Counted from the first letter of the stretch, positions 1 to 6,628 are shown. The stretch is 7,749 bases of DNA from an uncultured Bacillota bacterium (GCA_946631075.1 CAMOZS010000077.1:1-7749), one strand, 5' to 3'. Notes: generated by a model not told the origin, from the letters alone. Numbers and translations are program-made.

Positions 1-3000
1 GTCAGGTTCCAGTTGAAATTCCTCTGCCATTCATCATCCCATTCGATGACGATGGTGTCGCCTTCCACTGTCTGGGTCACGGGAGTCCCGTACTGAACGC
101 CCCCGTCCTCAACGGTCATCTGGACTGTGACAGTGTGGGCCTGAGAAGCGGATTCCTCCTTGACCATGTGCTTTCTCTTCAGCTGTACTGTTGCCGTATT
201 GCTGCCGCCGTCGATCTCTCTTCCGGAGGCGTCGACCCACTTCTTGGCAACGGTGATCTCTCCATCTCTGGCATTGGCGATCTCCTTTACCGGAGTATCC
301 GACTCATCTGCCAGGATGCTTATCTTCGATTTTTTTGCCTTGTTTTTGGAATCTTCGATGGTGACCTTGTAGATGGTCGTATCCAGAGCGTAGCCTTCCG
401 GGGCCTGGGTCTCCTTCATGTAGTATGTACCGGTGCGGATCTGGTCGAAGGACACCTTGCCGTTTCTGTCCGAGACGGCTTCCAGGGCCGGGCGTCCCTC
501 CGCGTCCATATCTACAGCGGCCTTGGTGCAGGCTTCGTCTGTGTAGAGGGCAAATCTGGCTCCCTGCAGGGGATGGCCTGCCCCGTCGACCTTGGTGAAG
601 CTGACATCGCCGTGGTCCGGAGTGAACCGGTTGTCGAAGTTGACGAAGTTGACGTCTTTCTTCACTGTTGTATAGGTGTCATCGGTATAGTAGGTCTTGG
701 AGATGCCGTGGCGGACCACCTGTCTGCCTCCGGCATCGGTCTCAGTCCAGGAAGTGACCCGTCCGGTCATGTAGTACACGGTCCCGTCATAGCTGATCTG
801 GTCCTTGACGAAGCCGCCGGCCGCTTTCTGGGCCTCGGTCGCGTCCGCCCAGCTGACGCCGTCACTGTTCACCGCGTCATCCGGTACGATCTCCCGGATC
901 ATGTATTTATATACCGGCGGGTTGTTCTCATCCGCGTCGTGCATATCCGCTTCAGAGATCTCCGCTGTACCGAAATTGATGTTTCCGTCTTCGGTAACAC
1001 CGGTGATATAGATCTGAGAGTTGACATCTCCGGAGGACAGGGTCGTGGTCACGTTGTCCTCATAGTGAGGCGACTCTACCGTTCCCTCGCCGCTGCCGCT
1101 GGCCTTGGGCATGATGGCCTTGGAGGTCGTATCCTCCTGGACCAGGACATAAGCCTGAGCGGAATCATCCCAGACAGACCGGTATTTCCCGTCCAGACCG
1201 ATCAGCTCGAACTGGAACTGGTCTCTCTCAAGAAGGTCGTCTTCAGTCGCGCCGTAGTAGGATTTATGGGCCGTGAAATCGGCGGTCGAGACCAGATTGT
1301 AGTGGATGTACAGGTTGGATTCTCCGCCGCCCCGCTCCAGATAGAAGAAGTCAAAGGTGTGGTAGGTCCCGGATTTGAAGGTGTGTCCTTCAAAATTCTC
1401 AGCCATGTACTCGTCGATCTGGGCTTCCGTCTTTCCCTGGTCCCGCAGGCCGGTCCGGAACAGGTCGTCCAGGTATTTGTCTTCCTGACCGGAAATGGTC
1501 ACCTTGCCCGTCTGGAAATTGATGTCCACTTCCGTACGGTTATGGATCCCGCCGGCGTCCCCGACCAGGATGCCGTCCACATAGATCCAGACATCATCAT
1601 CTCCGGAGAACTCGAACTGCATGGGCTTCAGCACGCCGGAGGGGTTCAGGACCTGGCCGTCGGTCGGCATGGAAAACTGTGTGTTCACATGCATTCCTGT
1701 CCAGAAGTTCTGGATTCCGAAGGGCCAGAATCCCCGGATCTCGGAGTTGGTCGAGGTCTGCTCCGTCAGGGTGAAGGTCTTGTCGTTTTTATCGAATGCC
1801 GCGGCGTAATCCCGGCTGTCGTAGGTATAGTATCCATCTCTGTCAACGTACAAAAGCTGATTGACTCCGGAATAACTTGCCTTGCCGGAATGATCGATCT
1901 CAGGATCGAACAGGTAGGCCAGGGATTCTCCGGTCGAACCGATCTCCTGATTCGTGGTCAGGATGGGATAACCCTCGGAAAGGTTGTTCTCCACGATCCC
2001 GGTAAAGGGATTGGGGCAGTTCCAGTGCCAGGTATATTCATCGCCGGTATAGCTGTTGAGTCCGTTTCTCATGTCCTTGTTCAGGCTCGTCCAGGGCTGA
2101 CCGGAATCACCGATCTTGTTCCCGTTATATACGGTCCCCGCCCAGGCCGGTGAGAACTTGAGGGCGTGTCCGTGGTCGGCGTCGGCTTCGCTGGAGTTGA
2201 TTCCCTTGTTGTTGCCGGTGCCGTTCAGTCCGTCAGCGTCTTCATGGGACCCCCATCCCTGATTCAGGTCGCCCCAGCCGTCCCTTCCGGCCAGGCCCTG
2301 CTCTACGATCCAGTAATCGAACAGGTCGATGGTGGTTCCCGCCGGATTAGAAATGGTCCGGACCTTGTCTCCGTCCATGACCGCGTCCTGAGCGTCGGTC
2401 ACTTTGATGTCGAAGGACTCTCCGTTCTTCATGGTGACGGTCAGCTTCTCTTTGGTATCAAAGGCTTTCATGCTGATCAGGGCCCAGTCGCCGGCGGTGA
2501 TCTTCTTATTGTTGAGGGCCAGGACCTCAGACTGCTTCAGTCCCAGAGGATATGTTGGGAAGAGGCCCAGGTCGGTCTTGATCTGGCCGGCGGTGGCCGT
2601 CTTCTCCACCTTTGCCGGGACCAGAAGGTCGGTATCGCTGAAGGTGACGGATTCGATGTCCTCCATGAAGCCTTCAGCATCCTTGCTGCCGGTATCGATG
2701 TGGAGCTGGCCGACCAGTCTCTTCAGGCTGACCGTATCTCCGCCCTTCATGGTGAATCCGTAGGACTTGCCGTCGATCTCGTAAGCGAAGTCGACGGTAT
2801 AGACGATGGCGTAAACGCTGAAGCTCTCCGCGGTGAAGGATGTCTCGCTCATCTTTCCCTTCTTAAGGGCCAGGTCAACATCCTCGTCATCCAGGATCTC
2901 CGGCATCAGGCTTCCGTCCTGATCAGCGCGGAAATGAACGATCCGGACCTTGTCCGCATCGGAAACCTTCAGTGGTCTGTCATAGGAAATGGTCACATTG

Positions 3001-3500
3001 ACCGGAGCGGCAGGCTCTATCTGGCTGCCCTCCGAAAGAAGGGAGATATCGTAAAATCTGGCAAATCTCAGATCGGTGATCTCTTCCCCTGTCTGTTCGT
3101 TCAGGGCCTTGACGGTCTCGTCGACCCATGCCTGGTAATCGTCGCTTTCGGAAGTGATCTCCGCCGCGTTCAGATCGGTATCCAAAGGCAGGCCTGCCTC
3201 GGGGCCCATCTCGGCGGAAATCTGGAAGCCCTCTCCTTCGAAGGACAGGGATCCGGACATGACCTGAGCCTCATCGGCCTGGTCCAGACCGGCCTCTTCC
3301 TGCAGGGCTGCTTCCGGCACATCGATCCCGCCCTGCTCTCTGGCAACATCCTCTTCCAGAGTCAGCGCCGGAAGGATCAGGAGATAGGAGGTGACAAATA
3401 CAACAACCCCGCACAGTACCAGCAGTAATGTGCGCTGTTTCTTCAGGTATTCAGCAAACGATGAAATCGTTTTCGCATTGTTAGATGTTCTGCCTGTCAT
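1..3500 (-). CDS. Large cell-surface adhesin-like protein (fibro-slime/PA14, pilin isopeptide and SpaA/Cna_B modules), N-terminal 1166 residues
   Basis: My translation from ATG at 3500 runs 1166 codons with no stop to the left edge, so the C-terminus and any LPXTG anchor lie outside the window. Visible parts: a basic N-terminus and a hydrophobic segment (about 24-45) ending LLILPALTLEE, a signal or signal-anchor sequence; beta-rich regions of no family I can name (about 80-570); a fibro-slime/PA14-like module (about 585-740) with FSGDDDVWIYVDG (631-643), DAGGIH (648-653) and FDFFYLERGGG (717-726); a pilin isopeptide-linkage (FctA/Spy0128-like) domain (about 740-957) starting near K746 and ending FVNFDN; a SpaA/Cna_B domain (964-1077) with K970, E1030 in MKETQAPEGY and N1076 as likely isopeptide residues; and the start of a second Cna_B domain (KKWVD, 1086-1090). 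Such proteins act outside the cell as adhesins or pilus-like stalks. The start is uncertain: in-frame ATGs at 3545 and 3551 are possible, but 3500 has a weak GAGGGA site upstream. The domain calls are motif recognition, not a profile search. Confidence 0.9.
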   Translation of the reverse strand, partial: MTGRTSNNAKTISSFAEYLKKQRTLLLVLCGVVVFVTSYLLILPALTLEEDVAREQGGIDVPEAALQEEAGLDQADEAQVMSGSLSFEGEGFQISAEMGPEAGLPLDTDLNAAEITSESDDYQAWVDETVKALNEQTGEEITDLRFARFYDISLLSEGSQIEPAAPVNVTISYDRPLKVSDADKVRIVHFRADQDGSLMPEILDDEDVDLALKKGKMSETSFTAESFSVYAIVYTVDFAYEIDGKSYGFTMKGGDTVSLKRLVGQLHIDTGSKDAEGFMEDIESVTFSDTDLLVPAKVEKTATAGQIKTDLGLFPTYPLGLKQSEVLALNNKKITAGDWALISMKAFDTKEKLTVTMKNGESFDIKVTDAQDAVMDGDKVRTISNPAGTTIDLFDYWIVEQGLAGRDGWGDLNQGWGSHEDADGLNGTGNNKGINSSEADADHGHALKFSPAWAGTVYNGNKIGDSGQPWTSLNKDMRNGLNSYTGDEYTWHWNCPNPFTGIVENNLSEGYPILTTNQEIGSTGESLAYLFDPEIDHSGKASYSGVNQLLYVDRDGYYTYDSRDYAAAFDKNDKTFTLTEQTSTNSEIRGFWPFGIQNFWTGMHVNTQFSMPTDGQVLNPSGVLKPMQFEFSGDDDVWIYVDGILVGDAGGIHNRTEVDINFQTGKVTISGQEDKYLDDLFRTGLRDQGKTEAQIDEYMAENFEGHTFKSGTYHTFDFFYLERGGGESNLYIHYNLVSTADFTAHKSYYGATEDDLLERDQFQFELIGLDGKYRSVWDDSAQAYVLVQEDTTSKAIMPKASGSGEGTVESPHYEDNVTTTLSSGDVNSQIYITGVTEDGNINFGTAEISEADMHDADENNPPVYKYMIREIVPDDAVNSDGVSWADATEAQKAAGGFVKDQISYDGTVYYMTGRVTSWTETDAGGRQVVRHGISKTYYTDDTYTTVKKDVNFVNFDNRFTPDHGDVSFTKVDGAGHPLQGARFALYTDEACTKAAVDMDAEGRPALEAVSDRNGKVSFDQIRTGTYYMKETQAPEGYALDTTIYKVTIEDSKNKAKKSKISILADESDTPVKEIANARDGEITVAKKWVDASGREIDGGSNTATVQLKRKHMVKEESASQAHTVTVQMTVEDGGVQYGTPVTQTVEGDTIVIEWDDEWQRNFNWNL

Positions 3501-3549
3501 GCCCCTGTCTTCCCTCGTTCTCTTTGTGATCTTCTCAATATCCATATAC

Positions 3550-3558
3550 ATTTTATCA
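3550..3558 (-). promoter_or_regulatory. Candidate extended -10 promoter (proximal) for the surface protein gene
   Basis: Read on the minus strand this is TGATAAAAT, an extended -10 element (TG, one base, then TAAAAT). A TTGTAT lies 20 bases further upstream, which is too far for a good -35. Start would fall near 3543, giving a leader of about 43 bases to the ATG at 3500 and excluding the alternative ATG at 3551. It sits in AT-rich DNA where such matches arise by chance. Confidence 0.25.
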
Positions 3559-3609
3559 CTTTTCCGTGTTTTTGAATACAAATCCGCTGGTTTTTTTATA
3601 CTTTTTTCC

Positions 3610-3660
3610 TTCTGTGGCCAAAGTATATCAAGTGTCCAGTCAATAAAATGGTCAACAGAA
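3610..3660. repeat. Imperfect inverted repeat around the distal adhesin promoter
   Basis: On the plus strand TTCTGTGGCCA (3610-3620) faces TGGTCAACAGAA (3649-3660). The arms pair at ten positions plus one G-U wobble with one unpaired base, around a 28-base interior that contains the extended -10 candidate. It could be a regulator site or a chance match in AT-rich DNA. No function is assigned. Confidence 0.35.
3622..3630 (-). promoter_or_regulatory. Candidate extended -10 promoter (distal) for the surface protein gene
   Basis: Read on the minus strand this is TGATATACT, an extended -10 element. No -35 stands at 16-18 bases; a TTGACC lies 22 bases upstream. Start would be near 3615, giving a leader of about 115 bases to the ATG at 3500. 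An imperfect inverted repeat (3610-3620 and 3649-3660) flanks it and might be an operator. It is a competing candidate with the proximal site. Confidence 0.35.
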
Positions 3661-3701
3661 GGCAAGATTCTAAAGAAATCAGCAAAAAATAAAAAATCCC
3701 C

Positions 3702-3730
3702 TTGACGGGTCCGTCCTCCTGTAGTATATT
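3702..3730 (+). promoter_or_regulatory. Sigma-A-type promoter directed toward the 3740-3850 gap
   Basis: TTGACG (3702-3707), a 17-base spacer, and TATATT (3725-3730) match the housekeeping consensus at five of six bases in each box with the ideal spacing. An A-rich tract (3684-3697) sits just upstream of the -35 and resembles an UP element. Start is predicted near 3737, inside a perfect palindrome. No convincing gene follows before the terminator at 3818-3852, so the product would be a short RNA. Confidence 0.7.
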
Positions 3731-3733
3731 ATG

Positions 3734-3753
3734 GTTAGTTAAGGTTAACTAAC
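3734..3753. promoter_or_regulatory. Perfect 20-base palindromic operator over the predicted start site
   Basis: GTTAGTTAA (3734-3742), a GG spacer, and TTAACTAAC (3745-3753) are exact reverse complements. The site begins four bases after the -10 box and covers the predicted start, the usual place for a repressor operator. The TTAGTTAA half-site resembles boxes of DtxR/IdeR-type metal regulators (consensus half TTAGGTTA), and also AT-rich MarR-family sites. The regulator family is inference and no regulator gene is in the window. Confidence 0.65.
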
Positions 3754-3852
3754 TTCCTCAAACAACATTTAATTCGTCCTTTTGCAGTTGTATATGGAAA
3801 TGATATGAATTACTGATCGCAAAAGACTCCGGCTGAGCCGGAGTCTTTTGCG
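3737..3852 (+). ncRNA. Candidate regulated small RNA (about 115 nt)
   Basis: The interval lies between a good plus-strand promoter with a palindromic operator and a strong intrinsic terminator that also works on this strand. The only reading frame with an ATG after the palindrome is four codons (MEMI) with no ribosome site. The middle carries pyrimidine-rich stretches (TTCCTC at 3754-3759 and CGTCCTTTT at 3775-3783) that could pair with Shine-Dalgarno sequences, as in known Gram-positive small RNAs that block translation. Alternatives: the scar of a lost operator-controlled gene, or a promoter whose real target was displaced. Neither expression nor conservation can be seen here. Confidence 0.4.
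3818..3852. terminator. Bidirectional intrinsic terminator between the lysyl-tRNA synthetase gene and the plus-strand small transcript
   Basis: A perfect 16-base stem (3818-3833 with 3837-3852) closes a three-base loop. The core GACTCCGGC/GCCGGAGTC is flanked by AAAA on one side and TTTT on the other, so each strand gives a GC-rich hairpin followed by a U-tract. It begins 19 bases after the synthetase stop codon and should end the greA operon on the minus strand. It should also end any plus-strand transcript from the promoter at 3702-3730. Confidence 0.93.
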
Positions 3853-3871
3853 TTATGGTTATTCTTTTTCG

Positions 3872-5896
3872 TTAGCAGATCCTTGTGCCTTCCGGTACCA
3901 TGTCATCCACGAAGATGACCTTGCAGCCGCAGGCGTTATTGGTGGCCGCCAGCAGCATGCCTTCAGACTCAACGCCCGTCATGCGGGCCGGCTCCAGGTT
4001 GGCCACGACGATGATCTTACGTCCGACCAGTTCTTCCGGTTCGTATTCGCCCTTCAGGCTGGAAACGATGACTCTCTCCTTCTCGCCGTCGAACAGGGTC
4101 AGCTTGAAGTTGCTGCGGGCCTTGCGGATCTCCTGGCACTTGAGCACCTTGCAGACACGCAGGTCCATCTTGAAGAAATCATCGATAGAGATGTTGGGCT
4201 CGGTGATCGGCGCCACCGGATCCGGATCTCCGTAGACACGTTCCGGCTTCTTCTCTTCGGCCGGTCCAGCCTTTGCAGCCTCGTCCGCCGCCTTCTCTTC
4301 TTCCGTCTGGGGATAGGAGAAGTCAAGCAAAGGCAGGAACCGTTCTTTATCGATAGCATAGAGGAAGAGGTAAAGTCTGGGTCCTCTCTCCTTGTCGATC
4401 AGCATCTTATATACGCTCTTGAAGAAGGCGCCCTGCAGCTTCTTCAGGTTCTCCGCGTCCTCTCCGTAGATCTGCTTGGGGATGGCGTAGAGTTCCGCGT
4501 TCAGCGCGTCAAGGTCGTAATCCTCGTTCTTCAGATAATCGTACAGGATGCCGATCATCTTCTGTCCGTTCTCGTCCAGGCTGTTGTAGGTCTCCCAGTC
4601 ACGGGTCGCCCGCAGTTTGTTGGCGTTCTCCGGAGCGCATTCCTCCAGCCAGAACTTGGCCCGGTCCAGTCTGTCCTTGAAGTCCTCATATTTATAGGGC
4701 TGGTTGATCTTCTCGAAAACGGTCTCGATCATGGGGATGTTGAAGTCCACGATGGAGCCCAGCTGTACCAGCAGGGACATGGGCACGGTCTTGATCCGCG
4801 GTCCGAACATCAGGGCGTTCTCCATGACGATCTTGTCGTGATCGTTGGCTGTGCCGTCCACGTACTGATTGTATTTCTTATCGAATTCAAAGTACTGGCG
4901 CAGGATCTCATCGTCGAAGCAGAAGTTGAATGCCTTCTGGGGCTCGCAGCGGGAGTAGAGCCAGATGATGATCTCGGGCTCATACAGCTTGAGCAGGGTC
5001 TCCGGGGTCAGGTTCAGGCCGGAGGAACCGGACATCTTGCCGGTGGTTCCCTTGATGCCGATGAATTCGTATCCTACAAAGACTGGGGCTTCGTGGCCGT
5101 AGATCTCCTTGCAGATGACCTTGCTGGTCTCATAGGAGCCGCCCGGGGAAGCGTGGTCCTTGCCGCCCGGCTCGAAGTCGACGCCTTCATACATCCAGCG
5201 CATGGGCCAGTCGATCTTCCAGGCCAGTTTGCAGTGGAAGTCCTTGGTGAAATCGAAGGTCCCCTTGTGACCGCACTCGCATTCGTATTCGGCGACGGTG
5301 CAGTCCTCGTTTATGGACGTGATCTTGGTGGTGTCCTTGCCGCAGTGGGGGCAGAAGATGCTGACCGGATAGTAGGCTTCTCTCTCGCCCGGCTGAGCTT
5401 CCTGGGTACGGAAGCTGTCCAGGATATCGAAGATCTCTCCCCTCTTCTTCAGAGCGGTGATGATATGCTCTACGTACTTGCCGCTTCTGTACATGTCCGC
5501 CTGATAGCGGTAGTCCATGGTGATGCCGAACTTATCGATGGATCTCATGAATTCCTTCTCGAAGTAATCGGCATAGTCGGTCTCTTCGGTATCGAAAGGA
5601 TTGGGAACGTCCTTGTAGGGCAGTCCGATGTATTCCTCGAATTTGTTCTCCGGGTCTACCTTGCTGACGTTGACCGGGACCTTACGGAAACGGTCGTACT
5701 CATCCCAGGAAAAGAGCAGGCGGGCTTTCTTGCCCTTTCTCTCCAGAGCCTGGCATACGAACAGTGCTGTAGCGATGTCACGGAAGTTTCCGATGTGGAT
5801 GGATCCGGACGGGCTGATGCCGGCAGCGCATACATATTCTTCTTTATTGGGGTTTCTCCTGATTACTTGATCTGCGATTCTGTCTGACCAGTGCAT
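3872..5896 (-). CDS. lysS: Class I lysyl-tRNA synthetase with C-terminal tRNA-binding (EMAP II/Trbp111-like) domain
   Basis: This cytosolic enzyme of 674 residues charges tRNA-Lys with lysine using ATP. It is the class I (archaeal-type, LysK) form: a Rossmann catalytic core with HIGN (34-37) as the HIGH motif and KMSGS (287-291) as the KMSKS motif. A cysteine knuckle (C182, C185, C206, C208) probably binds zinc. A helical anticodon-binding region extends to about 528, which is already the usual full length. A charged, alanine-rich linker (530-560) follows, then a tRNA-binding OB-fold (about 568-674) with DDFFKMDLRV (572-581), VANLEPARMTG (631-641) and SEGMLLAA (644-651), as at the C-terminus of bacterial MetRS. 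This extension is the odd feature. The start ATG at 5896 has GGGAGGG (5901-5907) four bases upstream and lies 14 bases after the greA stop, so the two are co-transcribed. No T-box leader is seen. Confidence 0.96.
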   Translation of the reverse strand: MHWSDRIADQVIRRNPNKEEYVCAAGISPSGSIHIGNFRDIATALFVCQALERKGKKARLLFSWDEYDRFRKVPVNVSKVDPENKFEEYIGLPYKDVPNPFDTEETDYADYFEKEFMRSIDKFGITMDYRYQADMYRSGKYVEHIITALKKRGEIFDILDSFRTQEAQPGEREAYYPVSIFCPHCGKDTTKITSINEDCTVAEYECECGHKGTFDFTKDFHCKLAWKIDWPMRWMYEGVDFEPGGKDHASPGGSYETSKVICKEIYGHEAPVFVGYEFIGIKGTTGKMSGSSGLNLTPETLLKLYEPEIIIWLYSRCEPQKAFNFCFDDEILRQYFEFDKKYNQYVDGTANDHDKIVMENALMFGPRIKTVPMSLLVQLGSIVDFNIPMIETVFEKINQPYKYEDFKDRLDRAKFWLEECAPENANKLRATRDWETYNSLDENGQKMIGILYDYLKNEDYDLDALNAELYAIPKQIYGEDAENLKKLQGAFFKSVYKMLIDKERGPRLYLFLYAIDKERFLPLLDFSYPQTEEEKAADEAAKAGPAEEKKPERVYGDPDPVAPITEPNISIDDFFKMDLRVCKVLKCQEIRKARSNFKLTLFDGEKERVIVSSLKGEYEPEELVGRKIIVVANLEPARMTGVESEGMLLAATNNACGCKVIFVDDMVPEGTRIC

Positions 5897-5910
5897 ATTA
5901 CCCTCCCTGC

Positions 5911-6396
5911 TTACTTGCTGATCTTTAAGATTTCGTAGTTGATGATGCCGTCCGGCACTTCGACCGATACGATCTCACCCTGCTTGTGTCCAACCAGAGC
6001 CTTGCCGACTGCGGATTCGGTCGTGATCTTTCCCTCAAAGGGATCTGACTCTGTCGCGCCGACGATGGTGTATTCTGCTGTATCGCCGGTGTCTGTGTTC
6101 TTTACTTCGACATTCAGGCCGATTCCAACGATATCACCCTTCACGTCGTCGTCCTGAACGATCTTGGCCTTTCGGATCATGTTCTCCAGATAGAGGATCC
6201 TCTCTTCCAGTTCTGCCTGTTCGTTCTTGGCAGCGTCGTATTCCGCGTTCTCGGAAATATCTCCGTAGGAAATCGCTTCTTTGATACGCTCTGCAACTTC
6301 ACCACGTTTGACCGCTACCAGTTCTTCGTGTTCCGCGACGATCTTGTCGTATCCTTCCTGTGTTAAGATGATTTCTTCGTTGATGATCTCAGCCAT
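5911..6396 (-). CDS. greA: Transcription elongation factor GreA
   Basis: GreA enters the secondary channel of RNA polymerase and stimulates cleavage of backtracked transcripts, rescuing stalled complexes. At 161 residues the length is typical. The N-terminal antiparallel coiled coil (about 10-77) carries the tip motif GDISENAEYDAAK (45-57), in which D46 and E49 are the acidic residues that support the polymerase cleavage site. The C-terminal FKBP-like domain (about 85-160) shows ESDPFEGKITTESAVGKALVG (116-136). The start at 6396 is set by AAAGGAG (6407-6413), ten bases upstream. It is the first gene of a two-gene operon with the downstream lysyl-tRNA synthetase, driven by the consensus promoter at 6457-6485. 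The predicted leader is about 54 bases and contains a small GGCC/GGCC hairpin (6425-6437) of unknown relevance. Confidence 0.97.
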   Translation of the reverse strand: MAEIINEEIILTQEGYDKIVAEHEELVAVKRGEVAERIKEAISYGDISENAEYDAAKNEQAELEERILYLENMIRKAKIVQDDDVKGDIVGIGLNVEVKNTDTGDTAEYTIVGATESDPFEGKITTESAVGKALVGHKQGEIVSVEVPDGIINYEILKISK

Positions 6397-6456
6397 TGAT
6401 CAAATCTCCTTTTTCCTTAAATTAGGCCCTTTCGGCCCGTATTGACCTGAATAAAT

Positions 6457-6485
6457 ATTATAAAAGAAAACCACTGCCGTGTCAA
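6457..6485 (-). promoter_or_regulatory. Exact-consensus sigma-A promoter of the greA operon
   Basis: Read on the minus strand, TTGACA (6485-6480) and TATAAT (6462-6457) are separated by exactly 17 bases, a perfect match to the housekeeping consensus. Start is predicted near 6450, about 54 bases before the greA ATG. The spacer contains the CGGCAGTGG arm and most of the T-tract of the upstream terminator-like hairpin, so the two elements share sequence. Confidence 0.9.
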
Positions 6486-6512
6486 TGCGCTCAAGGCCTG
6501 CAGCGGCAGTGG
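6463..6512 (-). terminator. Probable intrinsic terminator of the SPFH gene, overlapping the greA promoter
   Basis: CCACTGCCG (6512-6504, minus strand) pairs perfectly with CGGCAGTGG (6479-6471), and TTTTCTTT follows. A nine-base GC-rich stem plus a T-tract fits an intrinsic terminator for the gene ending at 6623. The loop of 24 bases is long for this class and lowers confidence. The arms could instead be a two-site operator, since their centres are 33 bases apart, about three helical turns. Confidence 0.5.
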
Positions 6513-6583
6513 AATAAGACATTTATACAAGTTTTTTGCCGGCCCAGCGGACGGGCTCCAGGTCCGGGCCGTGGCCGGCTTTC

Positions 6584-6628
6584 CGATCGGCCCCCGGATC
6601 ACTCTTCGATCGGCCCCCCGGATCACTC
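6584..6628. repeat. Tandem near-repeat at the 3' end of the SPFH gene
   Basis: On the minus strand two copies of a unit starting GAGTGATCC and ending CCGATCG lie head to tail with a 24-base period (6628-6607 and 6604-6584). They differ by one G in a run of six or five. The first copy supplies the last Glu codon and TGA stop of the SPFH gene; the second repeats GAG TGA in the same frame. It looks like a small duplication or slippage event. Confidence 0.8.

Noticed and set aside
135..3428. Two long plus-strand open frames (672 and 420 codons)
   Set aside because: They are antisense to the surface protein gene, whose minus-strand frame is continuous for 1166 codons and carries recognisable domains. 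The plus-strand products are low-complexity V/G/L/D-rich text without motifs.
3391..3705. Plus-strand frame of 104 codons with GTG start, a good AGGAG site seven bases upstream, and hydrophobic segments
   Set aside because: It begins antisense to the signal-anchor codons of the adhesin, which explains the apparent ribosome site. It continues through the AT-rich promoter region, which explains the hydrophobic and lysine-rich composition.
3690..3720. Possible minus-strand terminator (GACG/CGTC stem followed by T-tracts)
   Set aside because: The stem is only four bases and seven bases separate it from the T-tract. The T-tract is better explained as the A-rich element upstream of the plus-strand promoter.
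3848..5887. Plus-strand open frame of 679 codons
   Set aside because: It is exactly antisense to the lysyl-tRNA synthetase gene, starts inside the terminator stem, and its product has no recognisable motif.
6397..6450. T-box riboswitch upstream of the greA-lysS operon
   Set aside because: The predicted leader is about 54 bases with one tiny hairpin, far too short for a T-box, and no T-box core sequence or antiterminator is present.
6400..6522. Minus-strand frame of 40 codons starting ATG TCT TAT
   Set aside because: It has no ribosome site and runs straight through the terminator hairpin, the perfect greA promoter and the greA ribosome site, so it is not a credible gene.
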